Of a stretch of DNA of 17,303 nucleotides, positions 1 through 6,763 are shown piece after piece. The translations under genes and the position numbers were made by a program. The stretch covers positions 1-17,303 of the forward strand of contig JAEWUY010000136.1 of the NCBI GenBank assembly GCA_023396795.1, read 5' to 3'. The DNA is from Bacillota bacterium. Lineage in GTDB: Bacteria; Bacillota_I; Bacilli_A; RFN20; CAG-826. Numbering within the stretch: position 1 is the first letter of the stretch; each line of letters starts with the position of its first letter. Under the pieces are notes generated by a model that was given only the letters and a program-made list of their open reading frames with translations, did not search any database and was not told the DNA's origin.

Positions 1-582
1 GATAATGGTTGTGCCTTTTTCGTGACTAATTCGTTTTAAAAGAGAAAAAAGATCATAGGCTGATTTTTCATCTAAGGCACTTGTCGGCTCATCTAAAATA
101 ATAATTTCCGGATTATTAATAAGACAACGTGCTAAAAGAACTTTTTGCATTTGACCACCCGAGAGCTTAGCAAATAAGCGTTGTTTATAAGACGCCATAC
201 CGACAAGTTCTAGCACTTCGGATACTCTTTGTTTTTGACTTTTGTTGAGTATTTTTATTAATCCTAATTCAGCGTGAAGATTTGAGGCGACAAGTTCAAA
301 TACTGTCGTCGGGAATCCCGCGACATGAGCGGTGGCGCTTTGCGATAAATAACTGATTTTTGTCCAGTTTTTAAACTTTTTTAAGTCTTCTTCAAAAATG
401 CGAACTAATCCCGATGTCGGCTTAAGCTCATCAAGAATAATTTTAAGCAACGTTGTTTTTCCCGCCCCGTTAGAACCTAAAATCGCTAAAAATTCGCCAC
501 GATCAACATTAATCGATACATTGTGCAAAACATGATGTGTTTCATAAGAAAAAGAAACATTCTCAATATTAATGACACTCAT
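1..582 (-). CDS. znuC: Zinc-type metal ABC transporter ATP-binding protein, partial (3' end outside window)
   Basis: This is the ATPase that powers high-affinity metal import at the inner face of the membrane. Reading leftward from the ATG at 582, 194 codons stay open to base 1. Visible motifs in order are Walker A (GSNGAGKTT, about residues 36-44), a Q-loop glutamine in YLSQSA, the ABC signature LSGGQMQK, and Walker B with D-loop (IIILDEPTSALD). The window ends just before the expected H-loop histidine. The start overlaps the stop of the substrate-binding gene by four bases (ATGA), so the two are translationally coupled. The permease gene is expected beyond base 1. Family-level sequence alone fits Zn or Mn importers; zinc is inferred from the partner protein and the Zur-like operator. 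Confidence 0.9.
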   Translation of the reverse strand, partial: MSVINIENVSFSYETHHVLHNVSINVDRGEFLAILGSNGAGKTTLLKIILDELKPTSGLVRIFEEDLKKFKNWTKISYLSQSATAHVAGFPTTVFELVASNLHAELGLIKILNKSQKQRVSEVLELVGMASYKQRLFAKLSGGQMQKVLLARCLINNPEIIILDEPTSALDEKSAYDLFSLLKRISHEKGTTII

Positions 583-1460
583 GATTCAATGAATCCTTTA
601 GCGATGGAATATAAATTATCTTTCATCACACTGAAATAATCTTCCCCGGTAATTTTTTGTTCGTTTGTTAAACTTTCTAGTGTGTTTAGATAAGCTAGTT
701 CGGCGTTTGTCTCTCCGACGACAGTCAATACGGCATCGCTAGGTGTTAACGATTCGGCATAAACGTACTGGATGTCATTGGCATTTACAATATCAATCAC
801 GTTAGCAATATCTTGTTGTGTTGGTTCTTGCTCACTATCATAACCGTTGATGGGCAAAGCAATAAGGTCATACGCATTGGTTATATAACCAAAAGCTGCG
901 TGGCCACTGACCAAATATTGCCCAAAACCAGATGCCAGAAATGTAACAAATTGCTCGTGCAAATCATTAAATTTATTAGCAAAAAGTTGATAACGGTTTT
1001 CGTAATACTGACTATGGTCGGGATCAGTACTTACCAGGGCATTTTTGATATTTTCCATTTGTTTTTTGGCATTTAGTGGACTTAACCAAGTGTGAGGATC
1101 TTCTTCCTCATCGTTGACAAGAAGTTCAAGGCCAGCAGTTGTTTCAACATAAACAAGATCGGGATTTGCAACCGTATTTTGAAGATGATCAACAAAATGT
1201 TCAAGACCCGCGCCGTTATAAACAAACATATCTGCTTGACTGAGGTTTATAATATCGCCAGTTGTTGGCTCATAAGCATGAATTTCACCGCCAGAAGGGA
1301 CGATGTTGGTGACTTCGACATAGTCGCCTCCAATTTTCTTTGCAAAATCTTCCATCACAAAAAAACTAGTATAAACTTTGAATTTATCGCTGGGCAACGG
1401 GTCATTACACGCCACAAGAACAAGCGACAAAAGGGGGAGTAGCCAAATTTTATGTTTCAT
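579..1460 (-). CDS. znuA: Zinc ABC transporter substrate-binding lipoprotein (ZnuA/AdcA-like, cluster A-I)
   Basis: An extracytoplasmic lipoprotein of 293 aa that should capture Zn2+ and hand it to the membrane permease. The N-terminus has a lipoprotein signal with lipobox LVAC, so Cys18 is the lipidated residue. Three histidines lie where the family places metal ligands: H61 (EIHAYEP), H123 (DPHTWLSP) and H187 (SGHAAFGY). A His at the third site is typical of zinc binders, whereas Mn binders such as PsaA have Glu there. The usual His-rich loop before the second ligand is only a short acidic run (NDEEED, 116-121). It is the first gene of the leftward operon, 4-bp overlap with the ATPase gene. 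No strong Shine-Dalgarno is visible before the ATG at 1460. Confidence 0.9.
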   Translation of the reverse strand: MKHKIWLLPLLSLVLVACNDPLPSDKFKVYTSFFVMEDFAKKIGGDYVEVTNIVPSGGEIHAYEPTTGDIINLSQADMFVYNGAGLEHFVDHLQNTVANPDLVYVETTAGLELLVNDEEEDPHTWLSPLNAKKQMENIKNALVSTDPDHSQYYENRYQLFANKFNDLHEQFVTFLASGFGQYLVSGHAAFGYITNAYDLIALPINGYDSEQEPTQQDIANVIDIVNANDIQYVYAESLTPSDAVLTVVGETNAELAYLNTLESLTNEQKITGEDYFSVMKDNLYSIAKGFIES

Positions 1461-1476
1461 ATTTTCTAAATGGTAA

Positions 1477-1491
1477 TGCGAATCATTCGCA
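1477..1491. promoter_or_regulatory. Zur/Fur-family operator (7-1-7 perfect palindrome)
   Basis: TGCGAATCATTCGCA is a perfect 7-1-7 inverted repeat, the layout of Fur-family boxes (Zur, Fur and PerR sites share the NNNNAAT-N-ATTNNNN form). It lies 17-31 bases upstream of the importer start codon and directly after the predicted transcription start near 1492, where binding would block transcription. With the zinc-type binding protein downstream, Zur is the most likely regulator, giving repression when zinc is plentiful. Confidence 0.8.
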
Positions 1492-1498
1492 ATAACAT

Positions 1499-1526
1499 TT
1501 TATATCTTTGTTGCCTTTTGTGTCAA
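1499..1526 (-). promoter_or_regulatory. Promoter of the zinc importer operon
   Basis: On the minus strand a perfect -35 TTGACA (1526-1521), a 16-base spacer and a -10 TATAAA (1504-1499) point to a start near 1492. The downstream Zur-like palindrome touches this start site. Confidence 0.75.
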
Positions 1527-1618
1527 TTTAAACGCAAAGAGATCAGTGAGTACTTTACTTTGTAAATATATAACGTTCGTCTATCATTAAGTTATAAACA
1601 GCTGAAAGGAGCTAATGT

Positions 1619-2638
1619 ATGAAAGTATTTATTGTCGGCGGAACAGGTTTGATTGGTAGCGTAGCAGCTCGTGAGTTAATAAGTCGTGGCCATGAAGTAA
1701 CCGCAATCGCCTTACCGCCTCTTCCGAAAGGCGCTATCTTGCCTCCTGAAATGAAAATCGAATTAGGCAATTATATGGAGATGAGTGATGAAAAGCTTCG
1801 TAGTCATCTGCAAGGAATGGACGCTTTGGTTTTTGCTGCTGGAGTCGATGAGCGAATTGAAGGCCCAGCTCCTATTTATGATTTCTTCAAAAAGTACAAT
1901 ATTGACGCTTTAGAAAGATTAATAAAAATCGCCAAGGAAGTTGGCGTCAAACATGTCAATATTTGCGGTTCTTACTTCTCATATTTTGCAAAAAAATGGC
2001 CCGAATTAGAATTAACTAAACACCATCCATATATTCGTTCGCGAATTGATCAAGAAAAAATGGCACTTTCTTACGCCGACGAAAATTTCCATGTTTCAGT
2101 TCTTGAACTGCCATACATTTTTGGTGCTCAACCGGGTCGTAAACCAGTATGGGTTTTTCTAATTGAGTCAATTCGCAAGATGAAGAAAAATACTATGTAC
2201 ACTAAAGGTGGCACAACGATGGTTACAGTCAAACAAGTAGCTCAAGGTATTGCCGGGGCTTTGGAAAAGAGTAAAGGCGGAGTAGCTTATCCTTTTGGTT
2301 ATTATAATTATGAATGGAAGCAGTTCCTCGAGATTGTTCACAAACATATGGGGTATCCAGAAAGTCGTAAGGTCATTACAATTCCTAGTTTTCTTTTTGC
2401 TCTTCAAGGAATGCAAATAAATAAAACTCGAAAAAAAGAAGGTTTGGAAGGTGGTTTGGATATGGTTAAATTCACCAAACTGCAAACCGCTAATCTTTTC
2501 ATTCAACCTGAAGAAGGGGCACTTGAACTCGGTGTGACGGATGATAATATCGATGCTGCGATTGGCGAATCAGTAAAACTGTCGCTTGATATTCTCGATC
2601 ACAAAGCAACAGATATCGTTGAAATGAAGGGTCAATAA
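1619..2638 (+). CDS. NAD(P)-dependent epimerase/dehydratase-like SDR protein
   Basis: A 339-aa protein of the extended/atypical short-chain dehydrogenase superfamily. The dinucleotide-binding glycine motif is GGTGLIG at 7-13, followed by the usual first beta-alpha-beta unit. A central strand ends in ICGSYFS (115-121), the place of the catalytic Ser region. The expected YxxxK appears as Y138-I-R-S-R142, with Arg in place of Lys, so it may be a weak or non-catalytic member. The substrate is not identifiable. AAAGGAG sits 7 bases before the ATG at 1619. It has no obvious functional tie to either neighbour. Confidence 0.8.
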   Translation: MKVFIVGGTGLIGSVAARELISRGHEVTAIALPPLPKGAILPPEMKIELGNYMEMSDEKLRSHLQGMDALVFAAGVDERIEGPAPIYDFFKKYNIDALERLIKIAKEVGVKHVNICGSYFSYFAKKWPELELTKHHPYIRSRIDQEKMALSYADENFHVSVLELPYIFGAQPGRKPVWVFLIESIRKMKKNTMYTKGGTTMVTVKQVAQGIAGALEKSKGGVAYPFGYYNYEWKQFLEIVHKHMGYPESRKVITIPSFLFALQGMQINKTRKKEGLEGGLDMVKFTKLQTANLFIQPEEGALELGVTDDNIDAAIGESVKLSLDILDHKATDIVEMKGQ

Positions 2639-2672
2639 TCTGATTGTTTACTAAAAATTAAAAGTCTAATTA

Positions 2673-2701
2673 TTTACAGTTGTCTAAACTACTCGTATAA
2701 T
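2673..2701 (+). promoter_or_regulatory. Promoter of the TM2-like gene
   Basis: TTTACA (2673-2678), a 17-base spacer and TATAAT (2696-2701) form a near-consensus vegetative sigma factor promoter, with a predicted start near 2708, about 44 bases before the coding region. Confidence 0.75.
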
Positions 2702-2751
2702 AATTATATAAGCTAAGCTTATGCCTTAATCATGGGCAAGGAGGAAAATTA

Positions 2752-2955
2752 ATGATTAATGAATTTGGTCTAGACTATGTTGTACACCTAGTCCTACTTA
2801 TTTTTGTCGGAGCATTATGGGGTGGAGTTATCCGCATAGTCCGTGGCAAAGTCGTCATCGGTGTTCTTTACATCCTGACAGGCGCCTTCTTTGGTATCGG
2901 TTGGATTATTGATCTCATCAATATGCTAACCAAGAAAAACTTCGCCACCGCGTAG
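2752..2955 (+). CDS. Small TM2-like membrane protein
   Basis: A 67-aa protein with two hydrophobic segments, roughly residues 8-24 and 34-58, separated by a short basic turn (RIVRGK). The second half, with YILTGAFFGIGWIIDLI, matches the conserved end of TM2-domain proteins (small two-helix membrane proteins, function unknown). A strong CAAGGAGG precedes the ATG. It is a single-gene unit with its own promoter and a perfect terminator. Confidence 0.8.
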   Translation: MINEFGLDYVVHLVLLIFVGALWGGVIRIVRGKVVIGVLYILTGAFFGIGWIIDLINMLTKKNFATA

Positions 2956-2979
2956 TCCAATCTTAAATTATCAAAAATT

Positions 2980-3005
2980 GTACATGCTATGCATGTACTT
3001 TTTTT
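2980..3005 (+). terminator. Intrinsic terminator of the TM2-like gene
   Basis: A perfect 8-bp stem GTACATGC / GCATGTAC with a TAT loop is followed directly by seven T residues. Confidence 0.9.
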
Positions 3006-3040
3006 ATAGCCCTTTTTACAAAAAAATATAGTCACTTTCG

Positions 3041-3069
3041 TTATAAGTAACGATAGATATTGATATAAT
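3041..3069 (+). promoter_or_regulatory. Extended -10 promoter of the ABC transporter gene, with inverted repeat at the -35 region
   Basis: TGATATAAT (3061-3069) is an extended -10 element. The hexamer 17 bases upstream, TTATAA (3041-3046), is a poor -35. A 6-4-6 inverted repeat TCGTTA-taag-TAACGA (3038-3053) covers that -35 position and could be an operator. The predicted start is near 3076. Confidence 0.6.
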
Positions 3070-3094
3070 AATTAAGCGAAATTGAGGATGATTT

Positions 3095-5530
3095 ATGATT
3101 GAACTACGGGGTATTACCAAAGATTATTTAAGTGCTGATAATGTTACGCATGCTTTGCGAGGTATTGATTTAAACTTTCGCAAATGTGAATTTGTTTCGA
3201 TATTGGGCGCATCGGGCTGTGGCAAAACAACCATGCTCAATATTATTGGCGGTCTTGACCGATACACAAGTGGCGATTTATTAATTAATCAAAAATCAAC
3301 CAAAGAATATAAATCAAGCGATTGGGATGCGTATCGTAATCGCTCAATTGGTTTCGTTTTTCAAAGTTACAATCTTATTAATCATATTTCTGTTCTTGCT
3401 AACGTTGAACTAGCCTTGACTCTTTCTGGTGTCTCGGCCAAAGAAAGAAAGGCCCGGGCTAAAGATGCCCTTGTTCGTGTTGGTCTTGAAGATAAGCTGA
3501 CCAAAAAACCCAATCAGCTTAGTAATGGACAAATGCAACGTGTCGCGATTGCGCGCGCCCTTATTAACGATCCCGAAATTGTTTTGGCCGATGAACCAAC
3601 TGGGGCTCTTGATAGCGTCACTTCTGTGCAAATCATGGACATTTTAAAAGAAATTGCTAAAGACCGTTTAGTAATCATGGTGACGCATAATCCCGATATT
3701 GCCGAAGAATATTCAACGCGTATCATTCGCCTCAACGATGGATTAGTAATCGATGACAATCACCCCTTTGATGGTAAAACGTTAGTGGGTTGCGACGCCG
3801 CTACTGAAAAAGTCACTAAGGATATTAAGAAAAAAACATCGATGTCCTTTTTCACTGCCTTTATGCTTTCACTTCGCAATTTGGCAACAAAAAAATCACG
3901 AACGATATTAACTTCTTTTGCTGGTTCGATTGGCATAATTGGTATTGCTCTTATTTTGTCGTTATCGGCCGGGTTTAGCGATTATATATATCAAGTTCAA
4001 GTTGATACGTTGTCGACTTATCCAATTACGATTCAACGCGAAACCACCGATTATTGGGCTTTGATTAATAGCGCTCGGGATAACGAAGGTGAAGAAGAAT
4101 ATCCCAACAGTGATACAATTTCTTCCAATCCGATTACTTCGACGTTTGTTTCGGCCGTGGGTGCTAATGGTCACGTCAATGATTTAGCAAGTTTCAAGTC
4201 TCATCTTGAATCTAGTGATTTTAAATCTGCATACGCTGAAGATTATTCGGCAATCCAATATAGTTACAATATAAATTTCCGTGTTTATTCAACAACGTAT
4301 GATGATTCAACTAATACGCGATTATATCCGTTAAATATTCCTGCAGAATTTAATGCCTCGCGCTATTTGGGTTTAGCTTCCATCTATGATGAAATGCTTG
4401 ACAACGTTAATCTTTTACAGTCCCAGTATCAACTTCTAGCCGGAGATTATCCTAATCCCACAGATGAAGATGATAAATATAAAATCGCTATTGTCCTCGA
4501 TGAATATAACCGTATTCCTGATTATGTTTTAGCTAGTCTTGGATTAATATCGATTCAGCAGCTTCTTGTTACTGGTTCTAGTTTTACAACTACATTTGCA
4601 TCGATGCTTAACTTAAAGCTTAAAATGCCACTTGCAGCTGAACTATACGCCGACACTAATGACAACGGAACATATGAGGGCGTTACTAATTCTCCGACGA
4701 GAATGAAAACGATTCTTGATAATTCAATTGAGTTAGAAGTTGGTGCTATTTTAAGACCACGCCCCAATGTTAGTGCAACATCCTTATCAGGTAGTGTTGG
4801 ATATTTAAGTTCTTTAACAAAAGAAATTATTGAGCGTACAAACGAAACCGCTGTTGTTCAAGCTCAAAAAGCAAATACGGAAATAGATATCGTCACCGGA
4901 AGTGCTTTTGTTGCTCCAACGACGCTTCAAACCCGTTATTCAGAGTTTGGCGTTTGCGATTTAAACGTTCCTAACGCTATTCACATTTATCCAAATAGTT
5001 TTGAATCTAAAGATCGTCTTGTTGCTATGATTGATGAATATAATCAAGGAAGGGCCGAGTCTAATAAAATTAAGTATACGGATTATGTCGATATTTTAAT
5101 GTCATCAGTAACCATTATTATTAATGCCATTACGACAATTTTGATTGCTTTTGTTTCGATTTCACTTGTTGTGTCTTCGATTATGATTGGTGTTATCACC
5201 TATATTTCTGTTCTCGAGCGAACTAAAGAAATTGGTATCTTACGAAGTATTGGCGCGCGAAAGCGAGACATATCACGTGTTTTTAACGCTGAAACATTAC
5301 TGATTGGCGGGTTTGCTGGTGTTTTGGGTGTTGGAATTGCTGCCATCTTAAATTGGCCAGTTAATTTGATTATCAATAGCTATGTTGATGTTGGCACGAT
5401 TTCCGTCTTGCCGTGGTACGCCGTTTTTCTTCTAGTCGCCATTTCGATGTTTTTAACTTTCGTAGCAGGTTTAATTCCTTCACGAATCGCTTCGAACAAA
5501 GACCCGGTCATCGCTTTAAGAACCGATTAA
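3095..5530 (+). CDS. ABC transporter, ATPase fused to MacB/FtsX-type permease
   Basis: An 811-aa fusion. The N-terminal ATPase (1-220) has Walker A GASGCGKTT (38-46), Q-loop Q90, signature LSNGQ (142-146), Walker B LADE (164-167) and H-loop H198. It belongs to the LolD/MacB class by the DEPTGALD form. A first membrane helix lies near 270-293. A large extracytoplasmic region of about 370 residues follows, and three more helices lie near 680-705, 735-760 and 775-797, the MacB/FtsX permease order. Such proteins work as dimers and act in efflux of peptides or lipophilic compounds, or in envelope mechanotransmission; the substrate is unknown here. A GAGG lies upstream of the start. The NUDIX gene begins two bases after the stop. 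Confidence 0.9.
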   Translation: MIELRGITKDYLSADNVTHALRGIDLNFRKCEFVSILGASGCGKTTMLNIIGGLDRYTSGDLLINQKSTKEYKSSDWDAYRNRSIGFVFQSYNLINHISVLANVELALTLSGVSAKERKARAKDALVRVGLEDKLTKKPNQLSNGQMQRVAIARALINDPEIVLADEPTGALDSVTSVQIMDILKEIAKDRLVIMVTHNPDIAEEYSTRIIRLNDGLVIDDNHPFDGKTLVGCDAATEKVTKDIKKKTSMSFFTAFMLSLRNLATKKSRTILTSFAGSIGIIGIALILSLSAGFSDYIYQVQVDTLSTYPITIQRETTDYWALINSARDNEGEEEYPNSDTISSNPITSTFVSAVGANGHVNDLASFKSHLESSDFKSAYAEDYSAIQYSYNINFRVYSTTYDDSTNTRLYPLNIPAEFNASRYLGLASIYDEMLDNVNLLQSQYQLLAGDYPNPTDEDDKYKIAIVLDEYNRIPDYVLASLGLISIQQLLVTGSSFTTTFASMLNLKLKMPLAAELYADTNDNGTYEGVTNSPTRMKTILDNSIELEVGAILRPRPNVSATSLSGSVGYLSSLTKEIIERTNETAVVQAQKANTEIDIVTGSAFVAPTTLQTRYSEFGVCDLNVPNAIHIYPNSFESKDRLVAMIDEYNQGRAESNKIKYTDYVDILMSSVTIIINAITTILIAFVSISLVVSSIMIGVITYISVLERTKEIGILRSIGARKRDISRVFNAETLLIGGFAGVLGVGIAAILNWPVNLIINSYVDVGTISVLPWYAVFLLVAISMFLTFVAGLIPSRIASNKDPVIALRTD

Positions 5531-5532
5531 AT

Positions 5533-6048
5533 ATGAAATTAATTGGCCACTTTCAAGACGATCAATATCCTTTTACTGGTATAAATACCGTTCGCCAAAT
5601 CGTTAGGGCGGTTGTTTTAGACGATAAAAATAATATCGCCTTAACAAAAATTAACAATACTGATAAGTTTGGTCTTCGTGACTATTATGAATTACCGGGC
5701 GGTGGGGTACAAAAAGACGAGACGCATCTTGAAGCACTACGACGCGAAATGGAAGAAGAGATTGGCTGTTTGGTTGACCATATTCAAGAAATTGGCGAAG
5801 TAATAGATTATTACAATCTTATTAAGCGCGAGAATCATTCTTGTTTCTATTTAGCCCGAGTAGTTGGACGCGTGCCAACACGCTTAGAACCCGATGAAAT
5901 AGCTCGTATCGAAAAGACAATTTGGGTGCCAATCAAAGAAGCCATTCGTTTATACGAAAAGATGCAAAATGTTCTTGTTGGTAAACTAGTTAAGCAAAGA
6001 GAATTACCAATCCTTAAAAAAGCCGAGAAAATGATTAATAGTCTTTGA
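5533..6048 (+). CDS. NUDIX hydrolase
   Basis: A 171-aa pyrophosphohydrolase of the NUDIX superfamily. The full Nudix box GX5EX7REUXEEXGU is present at residues 57-79, with E63 and REMEEEIG (71-78) binding the catalytic divalent metals. The substrate (nucleoside diphosphate linked to another moiety, or oxidised nucleotide) cannot be read from the sequence. I start it at 5533, two bases after the ABC transporter stop. The frame is open to 5413, but that part overlaps the conserved permease C-terminus and adds no NUDIX sequence. It lacks its own ribosome binding site, which fits translational coupling. The stop codon lies inside the -35 element of the tRNA-His promoter. Confidence 0.88.
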   Translation: MKLIGHFQDDQYPFTGINTVRQIVRAVVLDDKNNIALTKINNTDKFGLRDYYELPGGGVQKDETHLEALRREMEEEIGCLVDHIQEIGEVIDYYNLIKRENHSCFYLARVVGRVPTRLEPDEIARIEKTIWVPIKEAIRLYEKMQNVLVGKLVKQRELPILKKAEKMINSL

Positions 6049-6073
6049 CAACTTCGCATTGGCTCGATATTAT
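6045..6073 (+). promoter_or_regulatory. Promoter of tRNA-His
   Basis: Consensus TTGACA (6045-6050), a 17-base spacer and TATTAT (6068-6073). It overlaps the NUDIX stop codon and predicts a start near 6080, twelve bases before the mature tRNA. Confidence 0.8.
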
Positions 6074-6091
6074 TATTTAGCGTAGTTAACT

Positions 6092-6168
6092 GGCGATCGT
6101 GGTGAAGTGGTTAACACATCTGGCTGTGAACCAGACACTCGTGAGTTCGATTCTCATCGGTCGCCCCA
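6092..6168 (+). tRNA. tRNA-His (GTG)
   Basis: The cloverleaf folds with acceptor GCGATCG (6093-6099) pairing with CGGTCGC (6158-6164). The anticodon loop CTGTGAA (6124-6130) has GTG at 6126-6128, and the T arm is GTGAG-TTCGATT-CTCAT. The extra 5' G at 6092 (G-1) faces C at 6165 (position 73), the identity element of bacterial tRNA-His. CCA is encoded at 6166-6168. Confidence 0.97.
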
Positions 6169-6179
6169 TTTCAAAAAAT

Positions 6180-6201
6180 AAGACCCATTGGGTCTTTTTT
6201 T
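6180..6201 (+). terminator. Terminator of tRNA-His
   Basis: AAGACCC-ATT-GGGTCTT stem-loop running into seven T residues (6195-6201). The hairpin is part of the left copy of the island-flanking direct repeat, and an imperfect version recurs at 12311-12332. Confidence 0.9.
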
Positions 6202-6215
6202 CATGGGGCAACCGA
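6180..6215 (+). repeat. Left direct repeat flanking the island
   Basis: These 36 bases match 12311-12346 at 33 positions, and the last 24 (6192-6215) are identical. Similarity continues weakly upstream (6168-6180 against about 12297-12311, with small differences). It begins in the tRNA-His terminator and is a candidate attachment or duplication site. Confidence 0.85.
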
Positions 6216-6274
6216 TGAATGGTAAATTTGATGAAGTGCGTAATGTTTTTCTTATATATTTATTAGAGGAAAGT

Positions 6275-6379
6275 ATGGGAACAAACAACGGACACGCGAA
6301 TGAACAAGAGATAATTGAACTACTTAGCGGAAAAAGAATAAGTAATTTGGTGCCCCGTTTAATGTCTATTAGAAATTGA
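6275..6379 (+). pseudogene. 34-aa ORF, probably the 5' remnant of a larger gene
   Basis: The ATG at 6275 has a good GAGGA five bases upstream, and the frame gives a 34-residue peptide beginning MGTNNGHANEQEIIELLSG. The peptide reads like the start of a normal soluble protein and then stops abruptly. The next 160 bases hold no continuation in any frame that I can see. The frame stays open leftward to 6188, but that part lies in the terminator and repeat. I do not recognise the family with certainty. Decay of a former island gene is the simplest reading; a real short peptide is possible. Confidence 0.4.
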
Positions 6380-6480
6380 CCATATTATCAAACATAGAAA
6401 TATATTTACATTTTCAAAATAGTGTTTTAACTTTTCTATTAGAAAACTTTTTACTATATTACTACTAAAGAAAAATGTAG
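6380..6480. other. AT-rich intergenic stretch with a 15-bp palindrome
   Basis: There is no gene here. The stretch holds a perfect 7-1-7 palindrome TTTTCTATTAGAAAA (6432-6446). Its 9-bp core TCTATTAGA also occurs at 6365-6373 and at 10931-10939, before the endonuclease gene. It may be an operator upstream of the following operon promoter. Confidence 0.45.
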
Positions 6481-6509
6481 TTGTTATTCTTTTACTCAGA
6501 AAGTACAAT
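6481..6509 (+). promoter_or_regulatory. Promoter of the GHKL operon
   Basis: TTGTTA (6481-6486), a 17-base spacer and TACAAT (6504-6509) predict a start near 6516, about 24 bases before the first gene. Confidence 0.6.
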
Positions 6510-6539
6510 ATTTTTAACAAAAGTTGGAGAATTATAATT

Positions 6540-6752
6540 ATGGAAAAACGTGAAAGATTCGAAAAAGTAGCTGTCGCAAGGACAAATAAAGTGTTAAACG
6601 ACTTAAGATTATTAGGTAATTGTTCAAACAAAAACAACTATTCCTACACAGATACAGACATTAAAAAGATATTCAATTCAATTGAGAATGAAATTAAAAA
6701 GACTAAAGCTAGATTTTTAGGTGGAAAAAAAGAAGACAGATTCACTTTATAG
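6540..6752 (+). CDS. Small conserved-type basic protein, first gene of the GHKL operon
   Basis: A 70-aa, charged, mainly helical protein with no membrane segment. The sequence runs from a basic helix (RERFEKVAVARTNKVLNDL) through a polar turn (GNCSNKNNYSY) to a second helix (TDIKKIFNSIENEIKKTKARF), a compact two- or three-helix fold. I know no function for it. GGAG lies ten bases upstream of the ATG. The stop is 11 bases before the ATPase gene, so co-expression is likely. A role as a regulator or small subunit of the ATPase module is inference from position only. Confidence 0.7.
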   Translation: MEKRERFEKVAVARTNKVLNDLRLLGNCSNKNNYSYTDTDIKKIFNSIENEIKKTKARFLGGKKEDRFTL

Positions 6753-6763
6753 GGGATTAATAT

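Larger units (their letters stand above)
6154..6218. repeat. Inverted repeat: tRNA-His 3' end and its mirror copy around the terminator
   Basis: The last bases of tRNA-His, TCATCGGTCGCCCCAT (6154-6169), recur in inverted orientation at 6203-6218 with one mismatch in 16, on the far side of the terminator hairpin. The whole stretch could fold into one long stem that competes with the tRNA acceptor and T arms. Confidence 0.85.

Noticed and set aside
5413..5532. Upstream extension of the NUDIX reading frame
   Set aside because: It overlaps the conserved C-terminal helix of the ABC permease in another frame and adds no NUDIX sequence; the ATG at 5533 directly after the permease stop is better.
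6188..6274. Start of the small left-edge ORF at a TTG or at the ATG at 6203
   Set aside because: These starts lie in the tRNA-His terminator and inverted repeat, without a ribosome binding site; only the ATG at 6275 has one.
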